NCBI GenBank assembly: GCA_029202385.1
Contig: CP119314.1
Span: 3,784,501-3,848,500, forward strand
Direction: 5' to 3'
DNA from: Candidatus Sphingomonas phytovorans
Lineage (GTDB): Bacteria > Pseudomonadota > Alphaproteobacteria > Sphingomonadales > Sphingomonadaceae
Length of the DNA: 64,000 nucleotides
The notes under the pieces are model-generated. The model did not search any database. It saw only the letters and a program-made list of their open reading frames with translations, and was not told where the DNA came from. The position numbers were made by a program, and so were the translations under genes. This document shows positions 26,184 through 35,665 of the stretch, piece after piece. The stretch's first letter is position 1, and each line of letters opens with the position of its first letter.

Positions 26184-27479
26184 CTATTCCATGCAGCGCA
26201 GCAGCCGGTCGACCGTCGTCGTGGCGAACGCCGCGAAATTGTCCGCCACGCCATAGGGGATCATCACGTTCCGACCCTCGATCATCGCGCCGCAGCTATA
26301 GACCACGTTGGGCACATAGCCGTCGCGCTCGTCAGGGCTCGGGGTGAGGATCGGCTCCGGCGTGCGCGCCAGCAATCTGGAGGGGTCGGCCTTGTCGAGC
26401 AGGCACGCACCGATGCAGTAATTGCGCACCGTGCCGACGCCATGGGTGAACACAAGCCAGCCCTCGTCGATCTCGATCGGCGATCCGCAATTGCCCATCT
26501 GGACGAATTCCCACGGATAGCGCGGGGAGACGATCCTGCCGCCGCCTTCCCAGCGCAGGATATCATCCGAGAGGTGAAGCCAGATACTCTCGCTGTCCTG
26601 CCGGCCAAGCATGGCATAGCGCCCATCGATCCGGCGCGGGAACAGGGCCATGCCCTTGGCGCCAGCCGCGTCGCCGGTGAACGCGCGCATGCGGAAGCTG
26701 CGGAAATCGGTGCCGGAGAGCAGTTCGGGCCGCGCCGCGGCACCGCTGAAGGCGGTATAAGTGCCATGATAGGTCACGCTGCCGTCGTCGTCGGTGAAGC
26801 GTACCAGGCGCAGATCCTCGATGCCCTGGCGCTGGCTCGGCAGCATCGGAAACAGCACCGTCTCCGATATATCGCGGCTGCCGCCGCAATCGAGCGCCAC
26901 CTCGGCAAGGACTTCGTCCTGCCCCTCGCTGATCATCGGCGGCACCGCTGTCGCGCTCGCGCGGTCGACGGCGATCTCGCCTCCGGGAATCCAGATGCCG
27001 GTTCGAAAGGTCACCGAGGAGACATGACCTTCCCCGATACCGCGAAGCGAAAGGATGAAGCGCACCGCCCCCTCCGGCACACCCGACTGGTCCGGCGCCG
27101 GCACCGCGCTCGGGTTGAACAAGGCCGCGGCTTCGAACGAGAATTCCTCGCTGAAATAGGCGCCGATCAGCCGGCGTTGCGCATCGTTGACCATGGTGGG
27201 GCCGGGCAGGAGCTTCGCGATCTCGTCGAAGCGGCGGCGCAACAGGTCGTCAACGTCGCGGTGCCGTTCGTCGAGCGACTGGGTGAGCAGTTCCAGCTCG
27301 CTCTCGAGCGCGCTGTCATCAAGCGTCAGGATGCGATCGACGATCGCCTGAGCACGCGGATGCCCCTCGACCTTGAACCTGCCCGGATATTCGAGCTCGA
27401 AGGGCCGGACGACCGTGCGCGACGGATCGGGCCGCAGGATCAGATCATGGTGATCGAGGACTGGCTCAGCCTGAAGCAT
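26184..27479 (-). CDS. glycoside hydrolase family 130 (phosphorylase) protein
   Basis: A 431-residue GH130-type five-bladed beta-propeller. Recognisable segments are TYHGTYTAFSG, then MALFPRRIDGRYAMLGRQDSE in the middle, MGNCGSPIEIDEGWLVFTHGVG, and near the end NVVYSCGAMIEGRNVMIPYGVAD. GH130 enzymes are mostly beta-mannoside phosphorylases, which cleave mannosyl bonds with phosphate; some are hydrolases, and I cannot separate these here. The first 110 residues are a helical N-terminal extension. No signal peptide, so it is cytoplasmic. The start has CAGGAAACCCC before the ATG. Confidence 0.85.
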   Translation of the reverse strand: MLQAEPVLDHHDLILRPDPSRTVVRPFELEYPGRFKVEGHPRAQAIVDRILTLDDSALESELELLTQSLDERHRDVDDLLRRRFDEIAKLLPGPTMVNDAQRRLIGAYFSEEFSFEAAALFNPSAVPAPDQSGVPEGAVRFILSLRGIGEGHVSSVTFRTGIWIPGGEIAVDRASATAVPPMISEGQDEVLAEVALDCGGSRDISETVLFPMLPSQRQGIEDLRLVRFTDDDGSVTYHGTYTAFSGAAARPELLSGTDFRSFRMRAFTGDAAGAKGMALFPRRIDGRYAMLGRQDSESIWLHLSDDILRWEGGGRIVSPRYPWEFVQMGNCGSPIEIDEGWLVFTHGVGTVRNYCIGACLLDKADPSRLLARTPEPILTPSPDERDGYVPNVVYSCGAMIEGRNVMIPYGVADNFAAFATTTVDRLLRCME

Positions 27480-27587
27480 GGGGTTTCCTGAAGCGCTTGA
27501 GTTCGTTGTGGTCGCGGACCGACCGGTGGCCCGGGAGCGTGAACGTGCGCGGCGGCGAGACGATCCCTCGCAGCCGGGCCCGCCAGG

Positions 27588-28298
27588 TCATCGACGCGCG
27601 AAACCCGGCGGCGGCGCACCGAGCACGTCGCCGCTATAGGTTTCCACCACCTGGCTGAACGGCGTGCCGTCGGGCAGGCGCAGCATGGCGCGATGCTCGA
27701 TCACCCTCGCCGGGATGACGAGCGTGCGGCCGACGGTTCTCGGCCGCTCCTTCGGCATGACATCCCACCCGTCCGGCAGCGGCGACCAGAGCAGGGTCGC
27801 GCTGACGGTCTGCCGACGGAAATGCAGCGCCTGGACGGCGCGGCCGAAGGCGGTGTCGGTGGTGTCGAGCACTGCGTTCATCTCAGGCGTGAGCCGCGAC
27901 GGGACGTACCAGTTATCCGCCTCGGACAGGACATGGTCGCCACAGCGCAGCCTGACGTGGCGATAACGGATCGGCTCCTCCGCCCCGACCTGAAGCGCGG
28001 CGCGCAGCTCGGGCGTTGCCGGCTTGTCCTCCCCGGCGATCCGCTCCGCGACGATCCTGCTGCCCATCGGTGCCAGGCGGCGGCGCGCGCACCAGCCGTC
28101 CAGGGTCAGCGTCGCACTGTCATGGCTGAGCAGGTCGGCATTGAGCGTCTGCAACAGCGCGAGCGCCCCGGCACGGGCAAGCAGCGTGTCGGGCCACGCC
28201 GGCGGCTGAGCCTCCTTCGCCCACGAACCCGCTGATACGGTGCAGGCCAGCCCCATGGCGAGGACCGGCAGTGTTCGGGATCGGCGGATGCTGGTCAC
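27588..28298 (-). CDS. exported protein resembling chorismate lyase (UbiC/UTRA-like fold)
   Basis: About 236 residues from a GTG with GAGGGG in front. A signal peptide covers about residues 1-27. The body shows a UbiC-like pattern: LTLDGWCARRRL..., then RYRHVRLRCGDHVLSEADNWYVP, LTPEMNAVLDTTDTAFGRAVQ and a late WDV segment. In UbiC these surround the chorismate site. A periplasmic chorismate lyase would not meet its substrate, so a changed function is likely. Another ATG lies later in the hydrophobic region, and the frame is open far upstream without good codon use. Same strand as GH130, 108 bp before it. Confidence 0.6.
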   Translation of the reverse strand: MTSIRRSRTLPVLAMGLACTVSAGSWAKEAQPPAWPDTLLARAGALALLQTLNADLLSHDSATLTLDGWCARRRLAPMGSRIVAERIAGEDKPATPELRAALQVGAEEPIRYRHVRLRCGDHVLSEADNWYVPSRLTPEMNAVLDTTDTAFGRAVQALHFRRQTVSATLLWSPLPDGWDVMPKERPRTVGRTLVIPARVIEHRAMLRLPDGTPFSQVVETYSGDVLGAPPPGFARR

Positions 28299-28335
28299 GC
28301 CCCCCTCATAGCGCCACGATCGAATCGGCGAAACG

Positions 28336-28629
28336 TCAGGCAGCCGCGTTCCTGCGCCGGGTGACCCAGCCCTTGCGCGCGGCCGCCGAGCGCTGTTCGG
28401 CCGAGCCCGACTTGTGTGCCCGGCCACCACGCGACGAGGAGACATGCGTGTCGGGCTTGCCCCGACCAGAGCCGGATTTGTTGCCGCCACCCGATTCCTT
28501 GTTCACCGTCGCCCAGGCCCGGCGTTCGGCCTCGTCCTTCGGCACGCCGCGATCCTCGTAGCTTTCCTCGATATGCTCCGCCTTACGCTTCTGCTTGTCG
28601 GTATAGGCGTCCTTGTCTCCGCGAGGCAT
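28336..28629 (-). CDS. small highly charged protein, annotated as plasmid-stabilization type in related genomes
   Basis: A 97-residue, strongly basic and hydrophilic protein starting MPRGDKDAYTDKQKRKAEHI, followed by a helical part with RRAWATVNKESGGG and a low-complexity Gly/Ser/Arg tail. Near-identical short proteins are widespread in alphaproteobacteria, where they are named plasmid stabilization proteins without experimental proof; many look like stress or DNA-associated proteins. AGGAGCAGCATC before the ATG is a good ribosome binding site. No antitoxin or partner lies next to it, so a toxin-antitoxin role is not supported here. Confidence 0.8.
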   Translation of the reverse strand: MPRGDKDAYTDKQKRKAEHIEESYEDRGVPKDEAERRAWATVNKESGGGNKSGSGRGKPDTHVSSSRGGRAHKSGSAEQRSAAARKGWVTRRRNAAA

Positions 28630-28738
28630 GATGCTGCTCCTGCGCTATGGATGGACGCGAAAAACGCATGGCGACCGATCGATATCCCGGTCGCGTGGCC
28701 CTTGCGCCGGCAGCGCGTTCAGGCGCAGCAGCCTTTTG

Positions 28739-29401
28739 CTATCGCGCGTCGAGTGCCAGCGATCCGGCCACACCGGGAGAGACCGAGAGCGCTTCATAAT
28801 CGGGCGCGTCGAAATGTCGCGTGGCCAGCGGATGCGCATGGGTTGCGGTAATCACCACCACGGCGCAACCAGCCGTTTCGGCGGCCGCGATGCCGGCCAC
28901 TGCGTCTTCGAACACAAGGCAGTCTCCAGCCGATACGCCGAGACGTTCGGCGGCCAGCAGGAAACAATCGGGGGCAGGCTTGCCATGCTCGACATCCTCG
29001 CCGGTGATCATCACCTCCGGCACCGGCAAGCCGGCAGCCTCCAGCCGCCGCAGCGCGAGGGCACGCGGCGCGGAGGTGACGATCGCCCAGCGACCGGCGG
29101 GCAGCGCCGCAAGGAAAGCGGGTGCGCCGGGGATCGGCGTCACGCCCGCGACATCCTCGATCTCGGCCAGCGTGATCGCCGCCGCCTCGGCCTCGGGATC
29201 GACGCCGGGCAGCGCGAGCCGGCGAACCGTTTCCACGCTGCGCCTTCCGTGGATCGTCGGCAGGAATGCCTCCACGTCCAGGCCGTGGCGCCTGGCCCAG
29301 GACGCCCAGACCCGCTCGGCCGCCGCGATGGAACTCAGGATCGTCCCGTCCATGTCGAACAGGAAGGCGGCGAAGCCGCGGCCGGGAAAGGGGCTGACCA
29401 T
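28739..29401 (-). CDS. HAD-IA family phosphatase (beta-phosphoglucomutase/Gph-like)
   Basis: A 220-residue HAD hydrolase with motif I FDMDGTIL (nucleophile and acid Asp about residues 16 and 18) and a helical cap 1 domain. Motif II threonine/serine is in IVTSAPR, motif III lysine in GKPAPD, and motif IV in VFEDAVAGI. The substrate is a small phosphate ester, unknown. The ATG at 29401 has GGGGCGTG before it; the open frame up to 29455 has a charged, unlike extension. It is divergent from the biotin operon with about 95 bp between them. Confidence 0.88.
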   Translation of the reverse strand: MVSPFPGRGFAAFLFDMDGTILSSIAAAERVWASWARRHGLDVEAFLPTIHGRRSVETVRRLALPGVDPEAEAAAITLAEIEDVAGVTPIPGAPAFLAALPAGRWAIVTSAPRALALRRLEAAGLPVPEVMITGEDVEHGKPAPDCFLLAAERLGVSAGDCLVFEDAVAGIAAAETAGCAVVVITATHAHPLATRHFDAPDYEALSVSPGVAGSLALDAR

Positions 29402-29497
29402 GGCACGCCCCTGCCTTCGCTCGTCCTCCCGCACAAGCGCTCGCTCCGCCCGCATAACATATCGTCATGGCGACACGATGCGGTTAGAGGCCGCGTC

Positions 29498-30622
29498 ATG
29501 TCGCTACTCACTCCCTACCGCGCCGATCTCGTCCAGCTCGCCGCGCAGGATCGCCTGCGGATCCTCACGCCGCGGCGCGGCACCGACGTGTCGTCGAACG
29601 ACTATCTCGCCCTGGCATCGGCCCCGAGGCTTGCCGCCGCCGTCACGGCGGCGATCGCGCGCGGGGTGCCGACCGGATCGGGCGGATCGCGGCTGCTGCG
29701 CGGCAATCACGAAGAGCATGAGGCGCTTGAAGCAGAGGCCGCGACCTTCTTCGGGTCTGAGGCGACCCTGTTCTTCTCTAGCGGCTACAGCGCCAATGCG
29801 GCATTGTTCTCGACGCTGCCGCAGCGTGGCGACATCGTCGTCCACGACGCCCTGATCCATGCGAGCGCGCATGAAGGCATGCGGCTCGGTCGCGCCGACT
29901 GCGTGTCCGCCGCGCACAACGACGCCGACGCGTTCGAGGACAAGATCGCGCGGTGGCGGCGGGCGGGGGGAAACGGTCGGCCCTGGATCGCGGTGGAGAG
30001 CCTCTACAGCATGGACGGCGACCGTGCGCCGCTCGACGCGCTGTCTACGGTGGCTGCCCGGCACGATGCGATGCTGCTGATCGACGAGGCGCACGCCACC
30101 GGCGTGTTCGGCGATGACGGCCGCGGCCTCGCGTCGGCGCTCGACGGGCATGAGAATGTCGTCACCCTGCATACCTGCGGCAAGGCGCTTGGGTGCGAGG
30201 GCGCGCTGGTCTGCGGCCCCCAGGTGATGCGCGATTTCCTGATCAATCGCGGACGCGGCTTCATCTTCTCGACCGCGCCGTCCCCGCTGATGGCAAGCGC
30301 CTTGCGCGAGAGCCTGCGCATCCTGGTCGATGAGCCGGAGCGTCGCGCCGCCCTGTGGCAACTGGTTGCCGCCGCCGAACAGGCGCTGGCGCGTTGCGGC
30401 GTCGGGCCGACCGGATCGCAGATCCTGCCGCTGGTGCTGGGCGACGAAGCGCGGACGATGCGGGTCGCCGCGGCCCTGCAGGCAGCCGGCTTCGACGTGC
30501 GGGGCATCCGCCCGCCGACCGTCCCGGCGGGCACATCGCGACTGCGCATCTCGCTGACGCTCAATCTGACCCCGGACGATGTGGAGGCGCTGGCCGACGC
30601 CATTGCGGAGGCGCTCAAATGA
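29498..30622 (+). CDS. bioF: 8-amino-7-oxononanoate synthase
   Basis: BioF joins pimeloyl-ACP (or -CoA) and alanine in the first step of biotin ring assembly. It is a 374-residue alpha-oxoamine synthase with [11 protein letters not shown] is near the N-terminus, [19 protein letters not shown] follows at residues 60-78, DEAHATG holds the PLP Asp near 196, and the PLP-binding lysine is K229 in HTCGKALG. The open frame reaches back to 28613, but homology begins at the ATG at 29498. Its stop overlaps the bioD start (ATGA). No bioB or bioC lies in the window. Confidence 0.92.
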   Translation: MSLLTPYRADLVQLAAQDRLRILTPRRGTDVSSNDYLALASAPRLAAAVTAAIARGVPTGSGGSRLLRGNHEEHEALEAEAATFFGSEATLFFSSGYSANAALFSTLPQRGDIVVHDALIHASAHEGMRLGRADCVSAAHNDADAFEDKIARWRRAGGNGRPWIAVESLYSMDGDRAPLDALSTVAARHDAMLLIDEAHATGVFGDDGRGLASALDGHENVVTLHTCGKALGCEGALVCGPQVMRDFLINRGRGFIFSTAPSPLMASALRESLRILVDEPERRAALWQLVAAAEQALARCGVGPTGSQILPLVLGDEARTMRVAAALQAAGFDVRGIRPPTVPAGTSRLRISLTLNLTPDDVEALADAIAEALK

Positions 30623-31248
30623 TCGCCCCGCGCATCGTGGTCACCGGCACCGATACCGATGTCGGCAAGACGGTCTTCGCCGCCGCGCTCGCGGGCGCGC
30701 TGGGCGCCTCCTATTGGAAGCCGATCCAGGCCGGGCTTGAGGAAGGCGGCGATTCGTCGACCGTCGCGCGGCTCAGCGGGCTGGAACCCGGGCGGATCCT
30801 CCCCGAGGCCTATCGGCTGACAACCCCCTGCTCGCCCGATCGCTCGGCCGCGATCGACGGCGTGACGATCGACCCCGAACGACTGATGCCGCCTCCGATC
30901 GACGGACCGCTGGTGATCGAAGGCGCCGGCGGCGTGCTGGTGCCGGTGGTCGGCGACCTGGTCTTCGCCGACCTGTTCGCGCGCTGGGCGTTACCGGTGG
31001 TGCTGGTCGCGCGCACCGCGCTGGGCACGATCAACCACAGCCTGTTGTCGATCGAGGCGCTACGCGCGCGCGGCGTGCCGATCCTGGGCATCGCCTTCAC
31101 CGGCGACGCGGTGGAGCATAGCGAGGCGACCATCGCCCGGATCGGCGGGGTAAGGCGGCTCGGCCGGCTGCCGCATCTGGCCCCGCTCGACGCCGACACG
31201 CTCGCCGCTGCGTTCGCCGCCCATTTCGATCCGGCGGATTTCCGGTGA
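30619..31248 (+). CDS. bioD: dethiobiotin synthetase
   Basis: BioD closes the ureido ring of dethiobiotin from 7,8-diaminononanoate, CO2 and ATP. The 209-residue length is typical. The P-loop GTDTDVGKT is at residues 10-18, [14 protein letters not shown] follows with substrate contacts, and [10 protein letters not shown] carries the catalytic acidic segment near residue 97. Translationally coupled at both ends: ATGA with bioF and GTGA with bioA. Confidence 0.94.
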   Translation: MIAPRIVVTGTDTDVGKTVFAAALAGALGASYWKPIQAGLEEGGDSSTVARLSGLEPGRILPEAYRLTTPCSPDRSAAIDGVTIDPERLMPPPIDGPLVIEGAGGVLVPVVGDLVFADLFARWALPVVLVARTALGTINHSLLSIEALRARGVPILGIAFTGDAVEHSEATIARIGGVRRLGRLPHLAPLDADTLAAAFAAHFDPADFR

Positions 31249-32501
31249 GCGGCTCCCCGATCTGGCATCCCTTCACCCAGCACGGCCTGGGCGAGCCGAT
31301 CCCGCTCGTCACCCACAATGAAGGCGCGGCGCTCTACACGGCGGACGGGCGGCGGATCATCGACGCCATCTCCTCGTGGTGGGTGACGACTCACGGCCAC
31401 CGCAACCCGCGCATCATGGCGGCGATCGCCGAGCAGGCGGGCAAGCTCGACCAGATCATCTTCGCCGGCTGGACTCACGAGCCGGCCGAAACGCTGGCGC
31501 ACGGGCTGAGGGCGATGATGCCCGCCGAGCTCACCCGCATCTTCTTCTCGGATTCGGGATCGACCAGCGTCGAGGTGGCGCTGAAGATGGCGCTCGGCTT
31601 CTGGGCCAATCGCGGCGAGCCCCGGCACCGCATCCTGGTGATGGAGCACAGCTATCATGGCGACACGATCGGCGCGATGTCGATCGGCGCGCGCGGCGTG
31701 TTCAACCAGGCCTATGCGCCCCTGCTGTTCGATGTCGGCACGCTGCCCTTCCCCGCCGCCGGGCGCGAGCAGGACATGCTCGACGAGCTGGAAGCCGCCT
31801 GCCGCGCCGGGCCGGCGGCGCTGATCGTCGAGCCGCTGCTCCTCGGCGCGGGCGGGATGCTGGTCTATCCGGCCTGGGTACTGGCCGAGATGCGCGCGAT
31901 CTGCACGCGGCACGGCGTGCCGTTCATCGCCGACGAGGTGATGACCGGCTGGGGCCGCACCGGGACGCTGCTCGCCTGCGAGCAGGCCGGGATCGTGCCC
32001 GATATCCTGTGCCTGTCGAAGGGGCTGACCGGCGGTGCCGTGCCGCTTGCCGTCACCATGGCGAGCGAGCCGATCTACGAAGCGCATCTGTCCACTGATC
32101 GCGCGCGGATGTTTTTCCATTCGTCGAGCTACACCGCCAACCCGATCGCCTGTGCCGCGGCCAACGCCAATCTCGCCATCTGGCGCGAGGAGCCAGTGCT
32201 TGAGCGGATCGCCAGCCTCGCCGCCCGCCAGCGAAGCCGGCTGGCCGAACTTGCGACCTTGCCGACGGCGCGCAACGCGCGGCAGATCGGCACGATCACC
32301 GCGATCGAGATCGCCGACGGGGCGAGCGATTATCTGTCGACCCTCGGCCCGCGCCTGTCAGCGCTGTTCCGCGACAAGGACCTGCTGCTTCGCCCGCTCG
32401 GCAACACCGTCTATGTCATGCCGCCTTATTGCATCGAGGATTCGGACCTGGACCTGATCTATGCCGCCATCGCCGAAGCATGCGAACTTGGGCCCCGATG
32501 A
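31245..32501 (+). CDS. bioA: adenosylmethionine-8-amino-7-oxononanoate transaminase
   Basis: BioA transfers the amino group of S-adenosylmethionine to KAPA. It is a 418-residue class III aminotransferase with the BioA start [20 protein letters not shown] carries the substrate tryptophans, [16 protein letters not shown] follows, [14 protein letters not shown] holds the PLP Asp, and CLSKGLTGG holds the PLP lysine. It begins at a GTG overlapping the bioD stop. The paired repeat at 32519-32620 lies directly after the stop and may end the transcript. Confidence 0.94.
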   Translation: MSGSPIWHPFTQHGLGEPIPLVTHNEGAALYTADGRRIIDAISSWWVTTHGHRNPRIMAAIAEQAGKLDQIIFAGWTHEPAETLAHGLRAMMPAELTRIFFSDSGSTSVEVALKMALGFWANRGEPRHRILVMEHSYHGDTIGAMSIGARGVFNQAYAPLLFDVGTLPFPAAGREQDMLDELEAACRAGPAALIVEPLLLGAGGMLVYPAWVLAEMRAICTRHGVPFIADEVMTGWGRTGTLLACEQAGIVPDILCLSKGLTGGAVPLAVTMASEPIYEAHLSTDRARMFFHSSSYTANPIACAAANANLAIWREEPVLERIASLAARQRSRLAELATLPTARNARQIGTITAIEIADGASDYLSTLGPRLSALFRDKDLLLRPLGNTVYVMPPYCIEDSDLDLIYAAIAEACELGPR

Positions 32502-32518
32502 TGATGTGTATCTTTCTT

Positions 32519-32620
32519 CTTCCCCGGCGGAGGCCGGGGTCCAGTTGGGAAGTAGAAGGAAACAGGCGAGGCGACCGTTGCAAGCGCGTCCCAACTGGGC
32601 CCCGGCCTTCGCCGGGGAAG
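32519..32620. repeat. inverted pair of sphingomonad-type palindromic repeats
   Basis: Two 32-base arms, 32519-32550 and 32589-32620, are inverted copies with 30 of 32 positions matching, separated by 38 bases. Each arm contains its own smaller palindrome (CCCCGGC...GCCGGGG). The transcript would fold into a very long hairpin between bioA and the FGE gene. A related element lies inside the tsaC gene at 47564-47633. Confidence 0.8.
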
Positions 32621-32641
32621 GTTACAGGCAAATGGAGATGG

Positions 32642-33538
32642 TTGTTGCTCTCGGCGATATCGGCGCCATTGCTGGCCACGACCGCCTGCACCTCGAAACA
32701 GCCCGCATCGACCTGTGCCGATCTCTCCACAACACCGATGGTCGCGATCCCCGGCGGCAGCTTCACCATGGGGGACGATCCGCTCTACCGCGAGGAAGGG
32801 CCCCCGCGAACCGTCAGCGTCAAACCTTTCTGGATCGACACCCATGAGCTGACCAACGCCGAATTCGCCGCCTTCGTCGAAGCGACCGGCTACAAGACCA
32901 TGGCCGAGCGCGTCCCGCCCGCGATGCCGGGCTCGCCGCCCGAGATGCGCCTGCCGGGATCGGCCGTGTTCAGCGTGCCGGGCCAGGACGATCCCCGCTG
33001 GTGGCGCTGGTCGGTCGGGGCGCAGTGGCGGCACCCGTCGGGGCCGGCCGAGTCGATCGCCGGGCGCGACCATGAGCCCGTCGTCCAGATCGCGTTCGAG
33101 GATGCCGAGGCTTATGCGCGCTGGGCGGGCAAGAGACTGCCGACCGAGGCCGAATGGGAATATGCCGCCCGCGCCGGTCAGAAGGCGCTACCCGAGCCGG
33201 TCGACGGCGAAGGGCGCCCCCAGGCCAATTATTATCAGGGCGTGTTCCCGCAACGCGACCTTGGGCTCGACGGATATAAGGGCCGGGCGCCGGTTGGGTG
33301 CTTCAAGCCCAATGCGTTCGGGCTGTACGACATGATCGGCAATGTCTGGGAATGGACCAGCGACCCGGGCGGGTCGCAGGGCGACATGCATGTCATCAAG
33401 GGCGGATCCTATCTCTGCGCGAGCAATTACTGCGCGCGCTACCGCCCCGCCGCGCGCCAGTTCCAGGAACGCGGGCTCGGCACCGACCATATCGGGGTCC
33501 GCCTCGTCGCCGACCGTCCGGTGCCGCCGCGACATTGA
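32642..33538 (+). CDS. formylglycine-generating enzyme (SUMF1/FGE-type)
   Basis: FGE oxidises the cysteine in the C-x-P/A-x-R motif of sulfatases to formylglycine, the catalytic aldehyde. This protein has the FGE-sulfatase fold signatures IPGGSFTMGDDPLYREEGP, THELTNAEFAAFVEATGY, RLPTEAEWEYAARAG and MIGNVWEW. It also has the catalytic pair C259 and C264 in SYLCASNYC, which true FGEs have and most paralogs lack. The start is uncertain: TTG at 32642 or 32645 after GGAGA gives a hydrophobic, possibly lipoprotein-like N-terminus ending near TTAC. The frame is open further upstream, but only through the repeat. Two FGE-type sulfatases (37136, 40535) are the likely clients. Confidence 0.88.
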   Translation: MLLSAISAPLLATTACTSKQPASTCADLSTTPMVAIPGGSFTMGDDPLYREEGPPRTVSVKPFWIDTHELTNAEFAAFVEATGYKTMAERVPPAMPGSPPEMRLPGSAVFSVPGQDDPRWWRWSVGAQWRHPSGPAESIAGRDHEPVVQIAFEDAEAYARWAGKRLPTEAEWEYAARAGQKALPEPVDGEGRPQANYYQGVFPQRDLGLDGYKGRAPVGCFKPNAFGLYDMIGNVWEWTSDPGGSQGDMHVIKGGSYLCASNYCARYRPAARQFQERGLGTDHIGVRLVADRPVPPRH

Positions 33539-33594
33539 CCCGGCCGGGATGATATGACACTCTAACTGCCAATATATAAAGCGGGAGAGTGATG

Positions 33595-34515
33595 ATGCGG
33601 GTGCTCAGGACTCCGGACGAGCGGTTCGAAGGGCTGGCGGACTATGCGTTCGAACCACATTATCTGACCGTCACCGATGCCGACGGCACGGCACTCCGCA
33701 TCCATTATCTCGATGAGGGTCATCCCGACGCGCCGGCCGTGCTGCTGATGCATGGCGAGCCGAGCTGGTCGTATCTCTACCGCAAGTTCGTGCCGGCGCT
33801 GGTCGCCCGGGGCTATCGCGTGATCGCGCCTGACCTGATCGGCTTCGGCAGGTCCGACAAGCCGGCCGAGCGCGCCGACTATAGCTATGAACGCCATGTC
33901 GCCTGGATGAGCGACTGGCTGACCGCGCTCGACCTGACCGACATCACCCTGTTCTGCCAGGATTGGGGCGGGCTGATCGGCCTGAGGCTGGTCGCCGCCT
34001 TCCCCGACCGCTTCGCGCGGCTGGTGATCGCCAATACCGGATTGCCGGTCGGCACCGGATCGTCGGCCGGGTTCGATGCGTGGCTCGCCTTCAGCCAGAA
34101 TGTGCCGCAATTCCCGGTCGGTTTCATCGTCAATGGCGGCACCACGCGCGAGCTCACCCCGGCCGAGATCGCCGCTTATGACGCGCCCTTTCCCGACGAA
34201 AGCTACAAGGAGGGCGCGCGACAGTTCCCGACCCTGGTGCCGGTCACGCCCGACCATGCGTCGGTCGCGGAGAACCGGGCCGCCTGGGCTGTGCTCGAAC
34301 GCTTCGAGAAACCGGTACTGACCGCCTTTGCCGACAATGACGCGGTGACGCGCGGTGGCGAGAAGGCGTTCATCGATCGCATCCCGGGCGCGCGCGGGCA
34401 GGCGCACGTGATCGTCAAGGATGCCGGGCATTTCCTACAGGAAGACAAGCCCGAGGCACTGTGCGCGTTGATCGACACCTTCATCCGGCAACGGCCGGTG
34501 GAGATCGCGGCATGA
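33595..34515 (+). CDS. haloalkane dehalogenase (HLD-I type)
   Basis: A 306-residue alpha/beta-hydrolase that replaces a halogen on an alkyl carbon by hydroxyl through an alkyl-enzyme ester. Catalytic residues fit the DhlA-type family: nucleophile D123 and halide-binding W124 in FCQDWGG, oxyanion/halide region HGEPSWSYL with E55, likely second halide tryptophan W163, base H279 in DAGHFLQED, and an Asp near 247-249 as acid. ATG 33595 has GGGAG seven bases upstream; ATG 33592 and GTG 33589 are alternatives. First gene of a three-gene overlapping operon with DUF1330 and a DsbA-like isomerase. Some relatives act on epoxides, so the halide specificity is inferred. Confidence 0.85.
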   Translation: MRVLRTPDERFEGLADYAFEPHYLTVTDADGTALRIHYLDEGHPDAPAVLLMHGEPSWSYLYRKFVPALVARGYRVIAPDLIGFGRSDKPAERADYSYERHVAWMSDWLTALDLTDITLFCQDWGGLIGLRLVAAFPDRFARLVIANTGLPVGTGSSAGFDAWLAFSQNVPQFPVGFIVNGGTTRELTPAEIAAYDAPFPDESYKEGARQFPTLVPVTPDHASVAENRAAWAVLERFEKPVLTAFADNDAVTRGGEKAFIDRIPGARGQAHVIVKDAGHFLQEDKPEALCALIDTFIRQRPVEIAA

Positions 34516-34925
34516 ACGTCACCAATGTCGTCTTCCCCGGCCCCGAACAGGCAGCCGCCTTTTTCGGCGCCCCGGAGGACGGGCCGTTCGTCATGATCAA
34601 CCTGCTCAAGTTCAGGGAACGGGCTGAATATGCCGACGGCTCCGAGCCGGAGTTGAGCGGCCACGACGCCTATCGCCGCTATGGCAAGGCGGTGCAGGCC
34701 TGCCTCGCCTCGGTCGGCGCGCGATCGCTCTATGCCGGCGACGTCACTGAGCTGATGCTGGGCGAGATCGACGAGCTGTGGGACATGGTCGCGCTCGCCG
34801 AATATCCCTCGCGCGCGGCGATGATGGCGATGGTGTCCTCCCCCGCCTATCAGGCGATCGAGAAGCACCGCATCGCCGGGCTCGCCGGCCAGCTCAACAT
34901 CCGCACCAAGGCAATCGGCGGATGA
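34512..34925 (+). CDS. DUF1330 domain protein
   Basis: A 137-residue protein with the DUF1330 ferredoxin-like fold. [15 protein letters not shown] near residue 29 and the [21 protein letters not shown] segment near residue 95 are typical. The biochemical role of the family is unknown; related dimeric alpha-beta barrel proteins include small monooxygenases and isomerases. It overlaps the dehalogenase stop (ATGA) and its own stop overlaps the next start, so it is a member of the same catabolic unit. Confidence 0.82.
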   Translation: MNVTNVVFPGPEQAAAFFGAPEDGPFVMINLLKFRERAEYADGSEPELSGHDAYRRYGKAVQACLASVGARSLYAGDVTELMLGEIDELWDMVALAEYPSRAAMMAMVSSPAYQAIEKHRIAGLAGQLNIRTKAIGG

Positions 34926-35572
34926 CCCTCACCTATGATCTCTACTGGTCGTTCCGCTCGCCCTATTCCTATCTGGTGACGCCGCGGCTGGTCGCGCTGG
35001 AGCGGGATCATGACGTCACGGCCAATGTTCGCCCGGTCTATCCGATCGCGGTGCGGCAGCCCGATTTCTTCACCAGCAACGATCCGCTCTGGGTAAGCTA
35101 TTTCCTGCGCGACATCGGCCGGAGCGCCGAGTTCGTCGGCCTGCCCTTCCGCTGGGCATCGCCTGATCCGGTGAAGATGGACATGGCGACGCGCACCTAT
35201 CCGAAGGAGCAGCCCCATATCCACCGGCTGACTCATCTCGGCGTGGCGGCGGCCGAGCGCGGACGCGGCCTCGCCTTTCTCGACGAGGTCAGCCGGCTGA
35301 TCTGGGGTGGTGCGGTGACCGACTGGCATCTCAGCGACCATCTCGCCGAAGCAGCCGGGCGCGCCGGGCTCGACCTGGCGGAGATGGACGCGGCGATCGC
35401 GGCGGACCCTGAGCATCATGTCGCTGTAGTGGAGGCCAATCAGGCCGCGCAGCGCGCCGGCGGCCATTATGGCGTCCCCCTCATGGTGTTCGAAGGGGAG
35501 CCGTTCTTCGGGCAGGACCGGTTCGACCAGCTCAAATGGCGGATGGAGCAAAAGGGCCTCGCGCGCCGCTGA
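34922..35572 (+). CDS. DsbA-family / 2-hydroxychromene-2-carboxylate isomerase-like protein
   Basis: A 216-residue thioredoxin-fold protein of the GST-kappa/HCCA isomerase group. YWSFRSPYSYL near the N-terminus places a serine where DsbA has its first cysteine, as in HCCA isomerases that use glutathione. The helical insert and the late GHYGVPLMVFEGEPFFGQDR (cis-Pro region) complete the fold. It could isomerise or conjugate a product with glutathione in the pathway started by the dehalogenase. Last gene of the overlapping three-gene operon. Confidence 0.85.
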   Translation: MTLTYDLYWSFRSPYSYLVTPRLVALERDHDVTANVRPVYPIAVRQPDFFTSNDPLWVSYFLRDIGRSAEFVGLPFRWASPDPVKMDMATRTYPKEQPHIHRLTHLGVAAAERGRGLAFLDEVSRLIWGGAVTDWHLSDHLAEAAGRAGLDLAEMDAAIAADPEHHVAVVEANQAAQRAGGHYGVPLMVFEGEPFFGQDRFDQLKWRMEQKGLARR

Positions 35573-35665
35573 ACCGCGCCACTAATGGCGCCTTCGTCGA
35601 TTGACGCTCCACGCACAGTTTGATTGACTGCAAGGTGGCGGATCGAGTGCAGCGGAGAGAAGACG

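Noticed and set aside
28336..28629. Toxin-antitoxin module suggested by the plasmid-stabilization label
   Set aside because: The protein is a single low-complexity basic protein without a partner gene or a RelE/ParE fold.
28613..29497. Upstream extension of the bioF frame
   Set aside because: It lies antisense to the HAD phosphatase gene; BioF similarity begins at 29498.
32429..32641. Upstream extension of the FGE frame
   Set aside because: It overlaps the end of bioA and runs through the paired repeat; the frame is open only by chance and codes a Pro/Arg-rich stretch.
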